A stretch of 11,489 nucleotides of DNA, from assembly GCA_946639085.1 (NCBI GenBank), contig CAMPBP010000016.1:1-11489 (forward strand). Reading direction: 5' to 3'. The position numbers and the translations under genes were made by a program. The notes under the pieces are model-generated. The model was not told the DNA's origin. It was given only the letters and a program-made list of their open reading frames with translations, and searched no databases. Source of the DNA: an uncultured Lachnospiraceae bacterium (GTDB lineage: Bacteria > Bacillota > Clostridia > Lachnospirales > Lachnospiraceae). Below are positions 1 to 7,493 of this stretch, piece by piece. The first letter of the stretch is position 1. Every line of letters starts with the position of its first letter.

Positions 1-881
1 CGGCGGTTCTTTTGCGCCATGGCGGAGAGGATGACTCCGGCGAAAAACGACTGGATCGCGATAATCAGTACAAAGCCGCAGGAGATGAGCGTCGGGAATC
101 TTTCAACAAGGCCCGTATTGATATAATCAATGAGCACCGGTATAAAGAAACCGAGAGCGATAAGTGCCAGCACAACGGCTATGGAGTTAAAGAACGCGAA
201 GGGCTTGTAGTTCTTGAACAGCTTAACGATGGTGTTTATAACCTTAATGCCGTCGGAGTATGTCGAAAGCTTTGAAACGCTGCCTTCGGGACGGTCGCGG
301 TAATCGACTATGACGTTTCTAACGTCCATGTTGTTAAATACTGCATGGATGGTCATCTCGGTCTCAATCTCGAAGCCTTTTGAGAGCACCGGGAAGGTCT
401 TTGCGAAAGCAAAGCTGAAGGCTCTGTAGCCCGTCATTATATCCTTTATGTTTGAATCGAATAAGTGATTGATGGCAAAACGAACAAAGCTGTTTCCGAA
501 ATTGTGGAAAGGACGCTTGTTTTCGTTAAAGTATGTGGAGGAGAGTCTGTCGCCTACCACCATGTCCGCCTGTTCCTCCAGCACAAGGCGTGCCATTTCC
601 GGGGCAAACTCAAGAGGATAGGTATCGTCACCGTCGATCATGATGTAACACTTCGCATCGATCTCTCTAAACATCCTGCGGATAACGTTTCCTTTGCCCT
701 GAAGATATTCATGTCTTACAACGGCACCGGCCTCACGGGCGATCTCTCCCGTCTTATCCGTAGAGTTGTTGTCGTAGACGTAGATCACGGCATCGGGAAG
801 AGCGTTCTTTGCGTCGGTCACCACCTTCTTTATAGTCTGTTCTTCGTTGTAGCAGGGGATCAAAACGGCAATCTTGTCCAT
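1..881 (-). CDS. GT2 family glycosyltransferase, DPM1/polyprenol-phosphate type (3' end outside window)
   Basis: Probable cytoplasmic-face transferase that moves a sugar from a nucleotide donor to a lipid phosphate or similar acceptor. The first 293 residues are visible; the stop codon lies beyond the left edge. Seen: GT-A start IPCYNEE (residues 8-14), YDNNSTDKTGE (36-46), the DXD-type metal site DGDDTYP (83-89), GYRAFS and GFEIETE further on, then a hydrophobic C-terminal part that should hold two membrane segments, cut off after the second begins. These motifs are typical of DPM1-like GT2 proteins (family knowledge). The ATG at 881 follows AGGAG (894-898), which overlaps the TAG stop of the preceding gene. 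Fifteen bases separate the two genes, so they are probably co-translated. It may supply the lipid-linked donor for the DUF6077-like proteins just upstream in the operon (inference). The sugar cannot be told from sequence. Confidence 0.9.
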   Translation of the reverse strand, partial: MDKIAVLIPCYNEEQTIKKVVTDAKNALPDAVIYVYDNNSTDKTGEIAREAGAVVRHEYLQGKGNVIRRMFREIDAKCYIMIDGDDTYPLEFAPEMARLVLEEQADMVVGDRLSSTYFNENKRPFHNFGNSFVRFAINHLFDSNIKDIMTGYRAFSFAFAKTFPVLSKGFEIETEMTIHAVFNNMDVRNVIVDYRDRPEGSVSKLSTYSDGIKVINTIVKLFKNYKPFAFFNSIAVVLALIALGFFIPVLIDYINTGLVERFPTLISCGFVLIIAIQSFFAGVILSAMAQKNR

Positions 882-896
882 ACTTTGTCCTTTCTC

Positions 897-1703
897 CTAT
901 CTGTAATTAATGTAGTCGACGCCTATGTAGGCCTCGCTGTCCAAATACATATCGTAATTGTCAAAACTCGTAACGTATACAAATCCGTAGTCCGCAAGGC
1001 TCTCCGAGAACTTTGCATCGTTTCTTACCACCACATAGGGAGTATCGTTGTTTCTTAAAGCATCCACCGCTTTGGGCGTATCGATGATCTCGGCATCGAA
1101 ATAATCCTTGATCTCCTCAACATAGTCGGTATAAAGCCCCATAAGCGTCTCACGCCCGTAAGGAAGACACACGGTTGAGCTGTACTGGCGAACGTAGCTT
1201 AGTAACTCGTCGGGTACTATGACTCTGATCTCGCGTCCTTCGACTTCAATCTCGTCGCATATGTTAACGACCGCATCGGGCACATGGTATTCGTTCTCAG
1301 CTCTTGAGAAATACTCACTCGTATACATGAACTCACCGCTTGCGATAAGGAGCACGACGCCTGCCAGAAATGCGATCGGCCGCTTCTTCTCGTCGAGTTT
1401 GTGTATCACTTCCACGAAAACATAGCATATAACGACTCCCATCGGGAGAAGCCACAGTATTCTGTAAAGTATCTCGTAATCTTCTTTAAAATTGATGTAC
1501 ACATACCAGATCGGTAAAAAGAAAACGATCAGCACATATACGGGGAATTTTACAAATACGTCCTTTATGAACTTGTCACGTCTTGAAAAGGCGATGAACA
1601 GTATGGCCACAAGGAAAAAGATCACTATAAGACCGTTTCCCTGGAAGGCTTTGAAAGATCCGTTTACCGTTTTGTATCCGTTTATCAAAATGTCCTTAAT
1701 CAT
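897..1703 (-). CDS. Membrane protein with extracytoplasmic tail, C-terminal half of a DUF6077-like GT-C protein
   Basis: 268 residues with three or four membrane segments (about 25-40, 51-71, 83-100 and 110-127) followed by a soluble domain of about 140 residues that probably lies outside the membrane. The run YRILWLLP (80-87), and a tail that opens with the VPDAVVNICDEI type of sequence, resemble the distal half of long clostridial GT-C-like membrane proteins (recognised from memory, not searched). It lacks any first-loop acidic motif or N-terminal membrane bundle of its own. The ATG at 1703 has a strong AGGAGG site five bases upstream. The frame is the same as that of the preceding gene, with only one TAG and three codons between them, so the two may be one protein split in two or interrupted by a nonsense mutation. 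Probable role: second subunit or half of a lipid-sugar-dependent glycosyltransferase (inference). Confidence 0.75.
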   Translation of the reverse strand: MIKDILINGYKTVNGSFKAFQGNGLIVIFFLVAILFIAFSRRDKFIKDVFVKFPVYVLIVFFLPIWYVYINFKEDYEILYRILWLLPMGVVICYVFVEVIHKLDEKKRPIAFLAGVVLLIASGEFMYTSEYFSRAENEYHVPDAVVNICDEIEVEGREIRVIVPDELLSYVRQYSSTVCLPYGRETLMGLYTDYVEEIKDYFDAEIIDTPKAVDALRNNDTPYVVVRNDAKFSESLADYGFVYVTSFDNYDMYLDSEAYIGVDYINYR

Positions 1704-1708
1704 GCCCG

Positions 1709-1715
1709 CCTCCTA
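1709..1715 (-). promoter_or_regulatory. Stop-embedded Shine-Dalgarno site TAGGAGG
   Basis: On the minus strand the TAG stop of the 354-residue protein runs directly into GGAGG, giving AGGAGG five bases before the ATG at 1703. This spacing is close to ideal and supports real initiation there. Similar TAGGAG arrangements occur at 7491-7496 and 894-899, so this is a recurrent junction type in the cluster. Confidence 0.75.
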
Positions 1716-2777
1716 TAACACCACGAAGAGAAGCAGCATTATCACGCCGGGTACTGCAAGAGACGCGGCTTTTATCTTCTCTTTGAGAGGTGCATGTCTT
1801 AAGAATGAATATATGAAGTTTGCAAACAAAGCTATGAGCACAAGAAGGTTTCCGAATACCGACGTAAGGGCTGCGGAAATGGCGATTAATATAATCATGA
1901 TATAATTTTTCACCGAAATCTTATACTCTTCTTCCTTGGCAATATCAAGGAAAATGTATATAAGGAAGGGCACTATAATGTTCGCAAGTGCTTCTTTTCC
2001 CTGCCTTGTTCTCGTCAGCAAAAATACCTCCGCAGAGTAAAGGGAGTAACGCGAGAACATCACAAATACCGAAATGAGACATAAGAACATGTATCGTTTC
2101 GTTCTGTTGTCGGCAAAGAGCTTTACTGCAATGGCATTATAAATAACATATGTAATTGGGATCAATATTACAGGCATACAAACGTGTGCCACCGTTGCGG
2201 CATTCACCGAAAATACTCTTGCGAAGAACGCTATCCATATGGGGAAAGGTGCCAGAGCGTATCTGTAAGCCGTACCGATGTAAAAACCGGTGTAGGGATC
2301 GTTTGTATAAAGGGAATTGAAATCGCCTTTGCCGCTGACGCTTTGAGAGATCGCCACATAGTAGGCGTCGTCTCCGTCCGCATATGCAAAGAAAACTGCT
2401 TTATAAAGCTGAAATGCGACTATTCCCAGGAAAAGTGCAAGATAGATTATCTCATGAATATCCAGTACAAAAGGAGGCGGAATGAGTTTGTCTTCTTTCT
2501 TTACTATCCTCTTTATGAGTATTCCCAAAGAAGCAAGCACCGATAGCGATGCAAGTACTCCGTAAACTGTCGTTATAACGTTCATTCCTACGGTATCGCT
2601 TTGGAAAATGATAACAGGTATGGCAGTCACGAAAAAGAGTGCCCACAATACCATCAGTCCGCAGACAGCGGCTAAAAACGACGCCTTCTTTGAAATGCAC
2701 GGAAAGAAGCCTCTTCCGATAATGAAAGACGCAAGCCATACCGATATGCAGATAAGGATCGGACTAATTATGTTCAC
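1713..2777 (-). CDS. Polytopic DUF6077-like membrane protein, N-terminal half with GT-C features
   Basis: 354 residues with about nine membrane segments. Seen: a long hydrophobic N-terminus, an acidic motif DGDDAYY (134-140) in what should be the large first extracytoplasmic loop, RTRQGKEAL (256-264) after a later segment, and an abrupt end right after a hydrophobic stretch (LLLFVVL). The acidic loop is where GT-C glycosyltransferases place their catalytic Asp residues (family knowledge); assignment to DUF6077 is by resemblance only. The start is GTG at 2777, chosen because AGGAG sits five bases upstream at 2783-2787; it overlaps the preceding gene by 14 bases. It stops at TAG 1713-1715 and the same frame continues as the next gene. 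Likely role: transfer of a polyprenyl-phosphate-linked sugar to a surface polymer, perhaps only together with the downstream product (inference). Confidence 0.75.
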   Translation of the reverse strand: MNIISPILICISVWLASFIIGRGFFPCISKKASFLAAVCGLMVLWALFFVTAIPVIIFQSDTVGMNVITTVYGVLASLSVLASLGILIKRIVKKEDKLIPPPFVLDIHEIIYLALFLGIVAFQLYKAVFFAYADGDDAYYVAISQSVSGKGDFNSLYTNDPYTGFYIGTAYRYALAPFPIWIAFFARVFSVNAATVAHVCMPVILIPITYVIYNAIAVKLFADNRTKRYMFLCLISVFVMFSRYSLYSAEVFLLTRTRQGKEALANIIVPFLIYIFLDIAKEEEYKISVKNYIMIILIAISAALTSVFGNLLVLIALFANFIYSFLRHAPLKEKIKAASLAVPGVIMLLLFVVL

Positions 2778-3669
2778 GCAAACTCCTGAATACGGTCATC
2801 CCATATATGAGCAGTATGATCACCGTATTTTTGTAATCAAATCCTCTTACGGGGAAAAAAAGGCAGTAAAGAGTAATAACGCCGATACAAAGTACCGATA
2901 TGACTACTCTCTTTACTTTGACCTCTTTATTTAACAAGGTATTGAGCATTCCAAGAAGCGTAAGAAGCAAAAACGAAATGCATCCAAACCTCATATATAT
3001 CTTTGAAAGCACCGGACTTTTATCCGAAAAAGCCTCGTAATTACGTGCATAGAGATTTGTGGTCTCAAGATGCGAAAAACTTTCTTTTACGATGGATACG
3101 GGAGCAAAGAAATAAGCGGCGAATTCACTCACTGTTTCCTTAGCCATGGCCTTTTTGTAACTTGAAAGGGCAAAGGAAATGCGTTCTTTGTACTCATTTG
3201 CAAGACCTTCGTCCGAAAGGTTCTCCCGCATGAGGGGATAATAATCGGTATATAAAAGCTCGGGGGATGCCGAGAGGGAAAGAGCAAGTCCTTCGGAAGC
3301 AAAATCATATTCCGAAAAGTCGGTCATTTCAAAAAACCTTGGCCATACAAAACGCTGTACCATGAGTTCTTCGATCGACGCCTTAGGCGTGTCGGGAAGC
3401 CCCGCTATATGGTCTTTTGAAACGGCGGTATCGAGCACGACCGGCATGGTGACAAAATAGATAAGTGCCGCAATGATCATCGCTCTGTTTGAAGCTCTTT
3501 TAGACAAAAACAGCACAAGAGCCGTGACCGCTACGATCGAAACGATACCGATAAGTACATCCGCGATCGAAGGCTTTCTTAAAACAATCCAGACTGTCGC
3601 CAGAACAAGCTGAACGCCGGTCACAAAATATAATATATATTTTTGTGTGCTTAACAAAAAATCTTTCAT
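2764..3669 (-). CDS. Six-pass membrane protein with large extracytoplasmic loop, function unknown
   Basis: I do not recognise this 301-residue protein. Three hydrophobic segments (about 11-30, 36-56, 62-79) are followed by a polar stretch of some 145 residues (80-225) rich in acidic and aromatic residues, then three more segments (226-246, 254-273, 280-295). The central part, probably outside the membrane, contains RFVWPRFFEM (106-115) and many Tyr and Glu residues but no catalytic motif I can name. The ATG at 3669 overlaps the TGA of wecE as ATGA, and its own end overlaps the next gene by 14 bases, so it is embedded in the operon and probably co-translated. Possible roles are an accessory subunit of the neighbouring GT-C-like proteins, a polymer-handling protein or a flippase-like partner; all are inference from position only. 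Confidence 0.7.
   Translation of the reverse strand: MKDFLLSTQKYILYFVTGVQLVLATVWIVLRKPSIADVLIGIVSIVAVTALVLFLSKRASNRAMIIAALIYFVTMPVVLDTAVSKDHIAGLPDTPKASIEELMVQRFVWPRFFEMTDFSEYDFASEGLALSLSASPELLYTDYYPLMRENLSDEGLANEYKERISFALSSYKKAMAKETVSEFAAYFFAPVSIVKESFSHLETTNLYARNYEAFSDKSPVLSKIYMRFGCISFLLLTLLGMLNTLLNKEVKVKRVVISVLCIGVITLYCLFFPVRGFDYKNTVIILLIYGMTVFRSLREHN
2783..2787 (-). promoter_or_regulatory. Shine-Dalgarno site AGGAG deciding a GTG start
   Basis: AGGAG lies five bases before the GTG at 2777, inside the 3' end of the preceding gene. It supports this non-ATG start over later Met codons, the first of which lies past the first membrane segments. Confidence 0.7.
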
Positions 3670-4793
3670 GAATAAAATTCGTGAACCTTATCGATGATGT
3701 AATCGACTTTTTCATTCTCGAGCCCGTAGTAAAGCGGAAGTCGTGCAAGACGGTTGCTTTCCTTGGTGGTAAATCTGTCTTCACCGTTGAAGCGGCCGAA
3801 CTTGAGGCCTGCGGGAGCGGAATGAAGCGGTACATAATGAAATACCGATAAAATGTCGTTCTTTTTAAGGAAGTCAATAAAGCGCGTACGCTCGTCGATA
3901 TCCTTTGTCTTAACATAGAACATGTGGGCATTGTGAGTACATTCCGAAGGAATGTACGGAAGCTCGATAAGCCCTTTTTCTTTAAGATCCGAAAGACCTT
4001 CGTTGTAACGGTTCCAGACTCTTAAGCGGTCAGCGTTGATCTCATCGGCCTTTTCAAGCTGAGCCCAAAGATAAGCGGCATTAAGTTCGCTGGGAAGGTA
4101 CGATGAACCGTAGTTCATCCATGTATATTTATCGATCTGCCCTCTGTAGAACTGGCTTCTGTTGGTACCCTTTTCACGGATGATCTCGGCGTCAAGAACG
4201 TGCTTTTCGTCTCTTATCAAAAGCGCTCCGCCCTCGCCCATGGAGTAGTTTTTGGTCTCGTGGAAAGAAAACGCACCGAAATCGCCGAACGTTCCGAGAG
4301 CCTTTCCTTTATACGTCGCCATTATGCCCTGAGCCGCATCTTCAATGACCTGAAGATTATGGCGGCGCGCGATGTCCATGATCGTGTCCATCTCACAGCC
4401 CACGCCCGCATAATGAACGGGAGCTATACATTTCGTTTTATCGGTGATCGCATCTTCGATGAGTTTTTCGTCAATGTTCATCGTGTCGGGTCTGATATCG
4501 ACAAATACGACTTTTGCGCCTCTAAGTACGAAAGCGTCCGCAGTCGAAACGAAAGTGTACGAAGGCATTATGACTTCGTCGCCGGGCTTTATGTCAGCCA
4601 AAAGAACCGCAAGTTCAAGCGCATGCGTACACGATGTCGTAAGAAGCACCTTTGCTGCACCCGTCTTTTCTTCGAGCCATTCACTGTCTCTTTTTGTAAA
4701 CTCTCCGTCGCCGCAGATCTTCTGGTTTTTAACCGCCTCCATAATGTAATCGGGCTCTTTGCCTGTAAAAGGCGGTACGTTAAATCTTATCAT
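3666..4793 (-). CDS. wecE: dTDP-4-amino-4,6-dideoxygalactose transaminase
   Basis: PLP-dependent DegT/DnrJ/EryC1/StrS aminotransferase that converts dTDP-4-keto-6-deoxy-D-glucose to dTDP-4-amino-4,6-dideoxy-D-galactose, using glutamate, in the cytoplasm. The protein is 375 residues, close to E. coli WecE (RffA), and keeps its signature stretches: GDEVIMPSYTFVSTADAFVL (71-90), VHYAGVGCEMDTIM (126-139), EDAAQG (151-156), SFHETKNY with the Schiff-base Lys at 181, REKGTNRSQF, and VFHYVPLH near the end. An upstream in-frame Met nine codons earlier exists, but the ATG at 4793 is preferred. It aligns with the E. coli N-terminus, has AAGGAG ten bases upstream, and overlaps the preceding TGA as ATGA. 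Both ends are coupled to membrane-protein genes by 4-base overlaps. No dTDP-Fuc4N acetyltransferase (WecD-like) or RmlA/RmlB gene is in the window. Close relatives making dTDP-viosamine are possible but less likely. Confidence 0.92.
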   Translation of the reverse strand: MIRFNVPPFTGKEPDYIMEAVKNQKICGDGEFTKRDSEWLEEKTGAAKVLLTTSCTHALELAVLLADIKPGDEVIMPSYTFVSTADAFVLRGAKVVFVDIRPDTMNIDEKLIEDAITDKTKCIAPVHYAGVGCEMDTIMDIARRHNLQVIEDAAQGIMATYKGKALGTFGDFGAFSFHETKNYSMGEGGALLIRDEKHVLDAEIIREKGTNRSQFYRGQIDKYTWMNYGSSYLPSELNAAYLWAQLEKADEINADRLRVWNRYNEGLSDLKEKGLIELPYIPSECTHNAHMFYVKTKDIDERTRFIDFLKKNDILSVFHYVPLHSAPAGLKFGRFNGEDRFTTKESNRLARLPLYYGLENEKVDYIIDKVHEFYS

Positions 4794-6544
4794 TTTTTCA
4801 AATCTCCTTCTCGAAGCCATACTTTGATGCCTCGATCATCATATATCGTAGTGTATCCGTTTTCGTTTATAAAATTCTTAAGAATCTCTTGCTTTGCGCC
4901 CTCGCGCTCGATCGAATCGTCCGTTACGATCACATATCTCATGCCCTTTTCGCTCATCATCGGGCCAAGTTCTTTCATCTTGAGCGTAAACTTTTCGACC
5001 GAATACGAATCAAGCGTCGGCCAGGTCGACGACAGAGCGGGCTTTGAGCTCATGTAGTAAGCGATACCGGGCATTTCGCCGAAAGTAAGCACTTCGTAAG
5101 GATATTCTGCCAGTCCGTTCTCATTCCAAAGATCTGTCAGATCCTTTAACAGCGCTGCGTTTGAGGCGGTCGTCCTCATGCCCTTTAAAACGGCATTTCC
5201 CTCAACATACGTATCCTGAGGCTCGTGCTGTTTTTCTCTGAAGGTGAAGCCTTTATAGAAAAACGCCATCTGAACGCTGAAAAACAAAAACAGTACAACA
5301 AGCCCGGTGTGCAGATATCTTGTGGGCTTAAAGCGGGCAAGTTCCGCGATTATCATAAAAGCCACCGGCATTAAAAAGAACAGACTGTTTAACACTACAT
5401 AAAGACTGTTGTTTGTGCCGAAAGGTGTGATCATCTGGATCACGATGGCAAGTGCGCTTAAAAGTCTTAATCTGTCCGAAAACCTCGAGCAAAGGGCTGT
5501 GATCACGAAAAGGATCAGCATGATCGTAAGTATCACGACTCCGAACAGATACATGGAACTGTAGGACGTGAAATCGTAATCAAACAGCAAGGTCTTTTTG
5601 TACCAAAGGTAAATGACCGCCATTCCGAGTACCGCGAAGGCATTATACAAAACACGTGAGCCGAGGATCCCTTTAAACTTAAGAAGTCCCAAAACCATCA
5701 GCAACACACTTGCAAGCGCTATGGGTATGAACCAATACCAAATGCATGTGTAGGAATTGATGAGGTTTACTATCGTAAATCTTACGCCGTAACGCTCTGA
5801 CTCATCGGTCATCGAGAAAAGCTCTTTGATGCCTTTGATGTACTCGCCCATTCGTCCGGTGCATAAAAACGTATAAACAACGATTATGAGTGTGACAAGC
5901 ACACCTATGATACATTTTACGGTCTTTCTTAAAACGTCGAAAAACTTATCTTTTACAAGAAACGAATGCCACCACACCGGCACTATAAGCGCCATGTAGC
6001 AAATGTTCGGAAATCTTATGAGTATTGAAAGCGCCACCAACACTCCCGCGAGAATGAGGAGGTTTTCTTTCTTTTTACCGGTAAGGGCAATAAAAATGAT
6101 CGCCGCGATCACGAAGAAAGCGTAATAGCTTAAATAGTGATACAGGCAGACCTGGGGTGCCCAGCACAAAGAAAGGGAGGTGAACATTCCAAGGAATGCG
6201 GCTTCTCTTAATATCTTTCCGGACCGCACGAAAAATACGTAAGCGCAAAGGGAAAAGACCGCTTTTATGGTGGCACAGTAAACCGACACGCCGAGCATCG
6301 TCTGCCCGAACGGAAGGTGCGTGATCGCAGCTCCCAGCAGGTTTGCAAGAAGCGTGGAATAATACCACATACCGTCAAGGCCGCTTATGTATTTGTAGTT
6401 TCCGAGATTGTATCCTACGTCCGTTATGTCGATGCCGCGGTTTACGCCAAGATATGCGTAAATAAGCAGTATCGCAGGAAACAGGTATTTTGTGACTTTC
6501 TCGTATATTGTATTTTCAAAAACACAGGTTTTGTATGTCTTCAT
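4790..6544 (-). CDS. Large polytopic GT-C-like membrane protein with extracytoplasmic C-terminal domain
   Basis: 584 residues. A hydrophobic segment at about 20-33 is followed by an acidic loop, RGIDITDVGYNLGNY (36-50), in the place where GT-C glycosyltransferases carry catalytic Asp residues. About ten further membrane segments extend to residue 430, with TPFGTNNSLY (373-382) in a late loop. The last 150 residues (431-584) are soluble, contain no membrane segment, and should face outward. The layout matches polyprenyl-phosphate-sugar-dependent GT-C transferases (family knowledge); the exact family is not recognised. The ATG at 6544 is fixed by an in-frame TAG directly before it and the lack of another Met before the first membrane segment. 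No Shine-Dalgarno site is visible; the stop of the preceding GT2 lies six bases away, so translation probably depends on reinitiation. Its end overlaps wecE by 4 bases. Acceptor and donor unknown. Confidence 0.8.
   Translation of the reverse strand: MKTYKTCVFENTIYEKVTKYLFPAILLIYAYLGVNRGIDITDVGYNLGNYKYISGLDGMWYYSTLLANLLGAAITHLPFGQTMLGVSVYCATIKAVFSLCAYVFFVRSGKILREAAFLGMFTSLSLCWAPQVCLYHYLSYYAFFVIAAIIFIALTGKKKENLLILAGVLVALSILIRFPNICYMALIVPVWWHSFLVKDKFFDVLRKTVKCIIGVLVTLIIVVYTFLCTGRMGEYIKGIKELFSMTDESERYGVRFTIVNLINSYTCIWYWFIPIALASVLLMVLGLLKFKGILGSRVLYNAFAVLGMAVIYLWYKKTLLFDYDFTSYSSMYLFGVVILTIMLILFVITALCSRFSDRLRLLSALAIVIQMITPFGTNNSLYVVLNSLFFLMPVAFMIIAELARFKPTRYLHTGLVVLFLFFSVQMAFFYKGFTFREKQHEPQDTYVEGNAVLKGMRTTASNAALLKDLTDLWNENGLAEYPYEVLTFGEMPGIAYYMSSKPALSSTWPTLDSYSVEKFTLKMKELGPMMSEKGMRYVIVTDDSIEREGAKQEILKNFINENGYTTIYDDRGIKVWLREGDLKK
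4804..4809 (-). promoter_or_regulatory. Shine-Dalgarno site AAGGAG for wecE
   Basis: AAGGAG ten bases before the ATG at 4793. It lies downstream of the alternative ATG at 4820, so it favours the shorter WecE start. Confidence 0.65.
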
Positions 6545-6550
6545 CTAAGA

Positions 6551-7483
6551 TCATTTATAATTTCCGAGAATGTTTTCGGTATGGGTACGGATGATGTATC
6601 TCGGACGTCCTTTGACTTCCTCGTAGATTCGTGCAAGGTAATTGCCGATTATTCCGAGGCTTATCATGATAAATCCTCCCACCAGCAAAATAAGCAGGAT
6701 GACCGTGGGGAAACCTTCCGCCGCGGTGCCGTTAAAGTATTTTACAAGTGTCTGGATGCCAAGCCCGATGCTTAAAAGGATGCTCACAACGCCAAGGAAA
6801 GTAATCATCTGCAAAGGAAGGGTTGAGAATGAGGTGGCGTTGTTGATTGCATATCTCATAAGGCTCATGAAACTCCATTTTGTTTTGCCGTACTGTCTTT
6901 CCATAACGTCGTATTCGACTTTTGCGGTCTTAAAGCCTACCCAGAAAGAAAGCGCTCTGAAAAACGTCTTCTTTTCGGGAAGAGTGAGGAGAACGTTTAC
7001 GACCTTGCGGTCCAAAAGTTTATAGTCGGAAGTGGACTTCATGTCCATCTTTATGAGCTTACTCATGATCGAGTAGAAAATACCCGCGCAAAGTCTGTGG
7101 AAAATGCTCTCTTTTCCGCGGGAAGACTTAATTCCTTCAACGACCTCAAAGCCTTCCTCCCAAAGCTTGTACATCTTGGGAAGCACGTCTGCGGGGTGCT
7201 GGAGATCGCAGTCGAGAACAGCCACACAGTCGCCCGTTGATGCCTCAAGTCCCGCGAAAATGGAAGCTTCTTTACCGAAATTACGGGAGAAAGAAACCCC
7301 TTTCACATGCGCATCTTTACCGGACTCTTCAAGTATCTTTTCATAGGTCTTATCGACCGATCCGTCGTCCACAAAAATTAGCTCGTAGTCGATGGAGGCA
7401 TCGGAAAGTGTCTTTGATAAAACGGCCGCTGTATTTGCGATATTGTCTTCTTCGTTGTAGGAAGGAATTACGACTGAAAGCAT
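6551..7483 (-). CDS. GtrB-like polyprenyl-phosphate glycosyltransferase (GT2)
   Basis: 310 residues. Transfers a sugar (glucose in the classic GtrB) from a nucleotide donor to undecaprenyl phosphate at the cytoplasmic face. Seen: IPSYNEE (6-12), VDDGS (38-42), SRNFGKEASIFAGL (66-79), the metal and donor site DCDLQHP (91-97), a YGKTKWSF stretch (198-205) before the membrane part, two C-terminal membrane segments (about 225-245 and 260-282), and a tail RPRYIIRT (293-300). These are hallmarks of the GtrB/CsbB/DPM1 group (family knowledge), and the length is normal. The ATG at 7483 has AGGAG seven bases upstream (7491-7495), overlapping the TAG of the GtrII gene. Standing directly after GtrII, it is the likely donor-making partner of that protein, as in O-antigen glucosylation cassettes. 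No GtrA-type flippase is seen nearby. Confidence 0.92.
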   Translation of the reverse strand: MLSVVIPSYNEEDNIANTAAVLSKTLSDASIDYELIFVDDGSVDKTYEKILEESGKDAHVKGVSFSRNFGKEASIFAGLEASTGDCVAVLDCDLQHPADVLPKMYKLWEEGFEVVEGIKSSRGKESIFHRLCAGIFYSIMSKLIKMDMKSTSDYKLLDRKVVNVLLTLPEKKTFFRALSFWVGFKTAKVEYDVMERQYGKTKWSFMSLMRYAINNATSFSTLPLQMITFLGVVSILLSIGLGIQTLVKYFNGTAAEGFPTVILLILLVGGFIMISLGIIGNYLARIYEEVKGRPRYIIRTHTENILGNYK

Positions 7484-7493
7484 CTGTCTTCTC

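Noticed and set aside
465..1058. Plus-strand open frame (197 codons) opposite the GT2-c gene
   Set aside because: The minus strand has clear GT2 motifs here (DGDDTYP, GFEIETE); the plus-strand product resembles nothing and spans the GT2-c/DUF6077 junction.
1713..1715. TAG read as an amino acid (for example pyrrolysine)
   Set aside because: TAG serves as the normal stop for four other genes in this window, and no recoding element is visible.
4794..4820. Nine-codon longer N-terminus for WecE, starting at ATG 4820
   Set aside because: The shorter start matches the E. coli WecE N-terminus, follows AAGGAG and overlaps the preceding TGA as ATGA.
4200..5057. Long plus-strand open frame (285 codons) opposite wecE and the end of the 584-residue protein gene
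   Set aside because: It lies antisense to two well-supported genes, has no ribosome site of note, and its Arg/Ser/Val-rich translation shows no domain.
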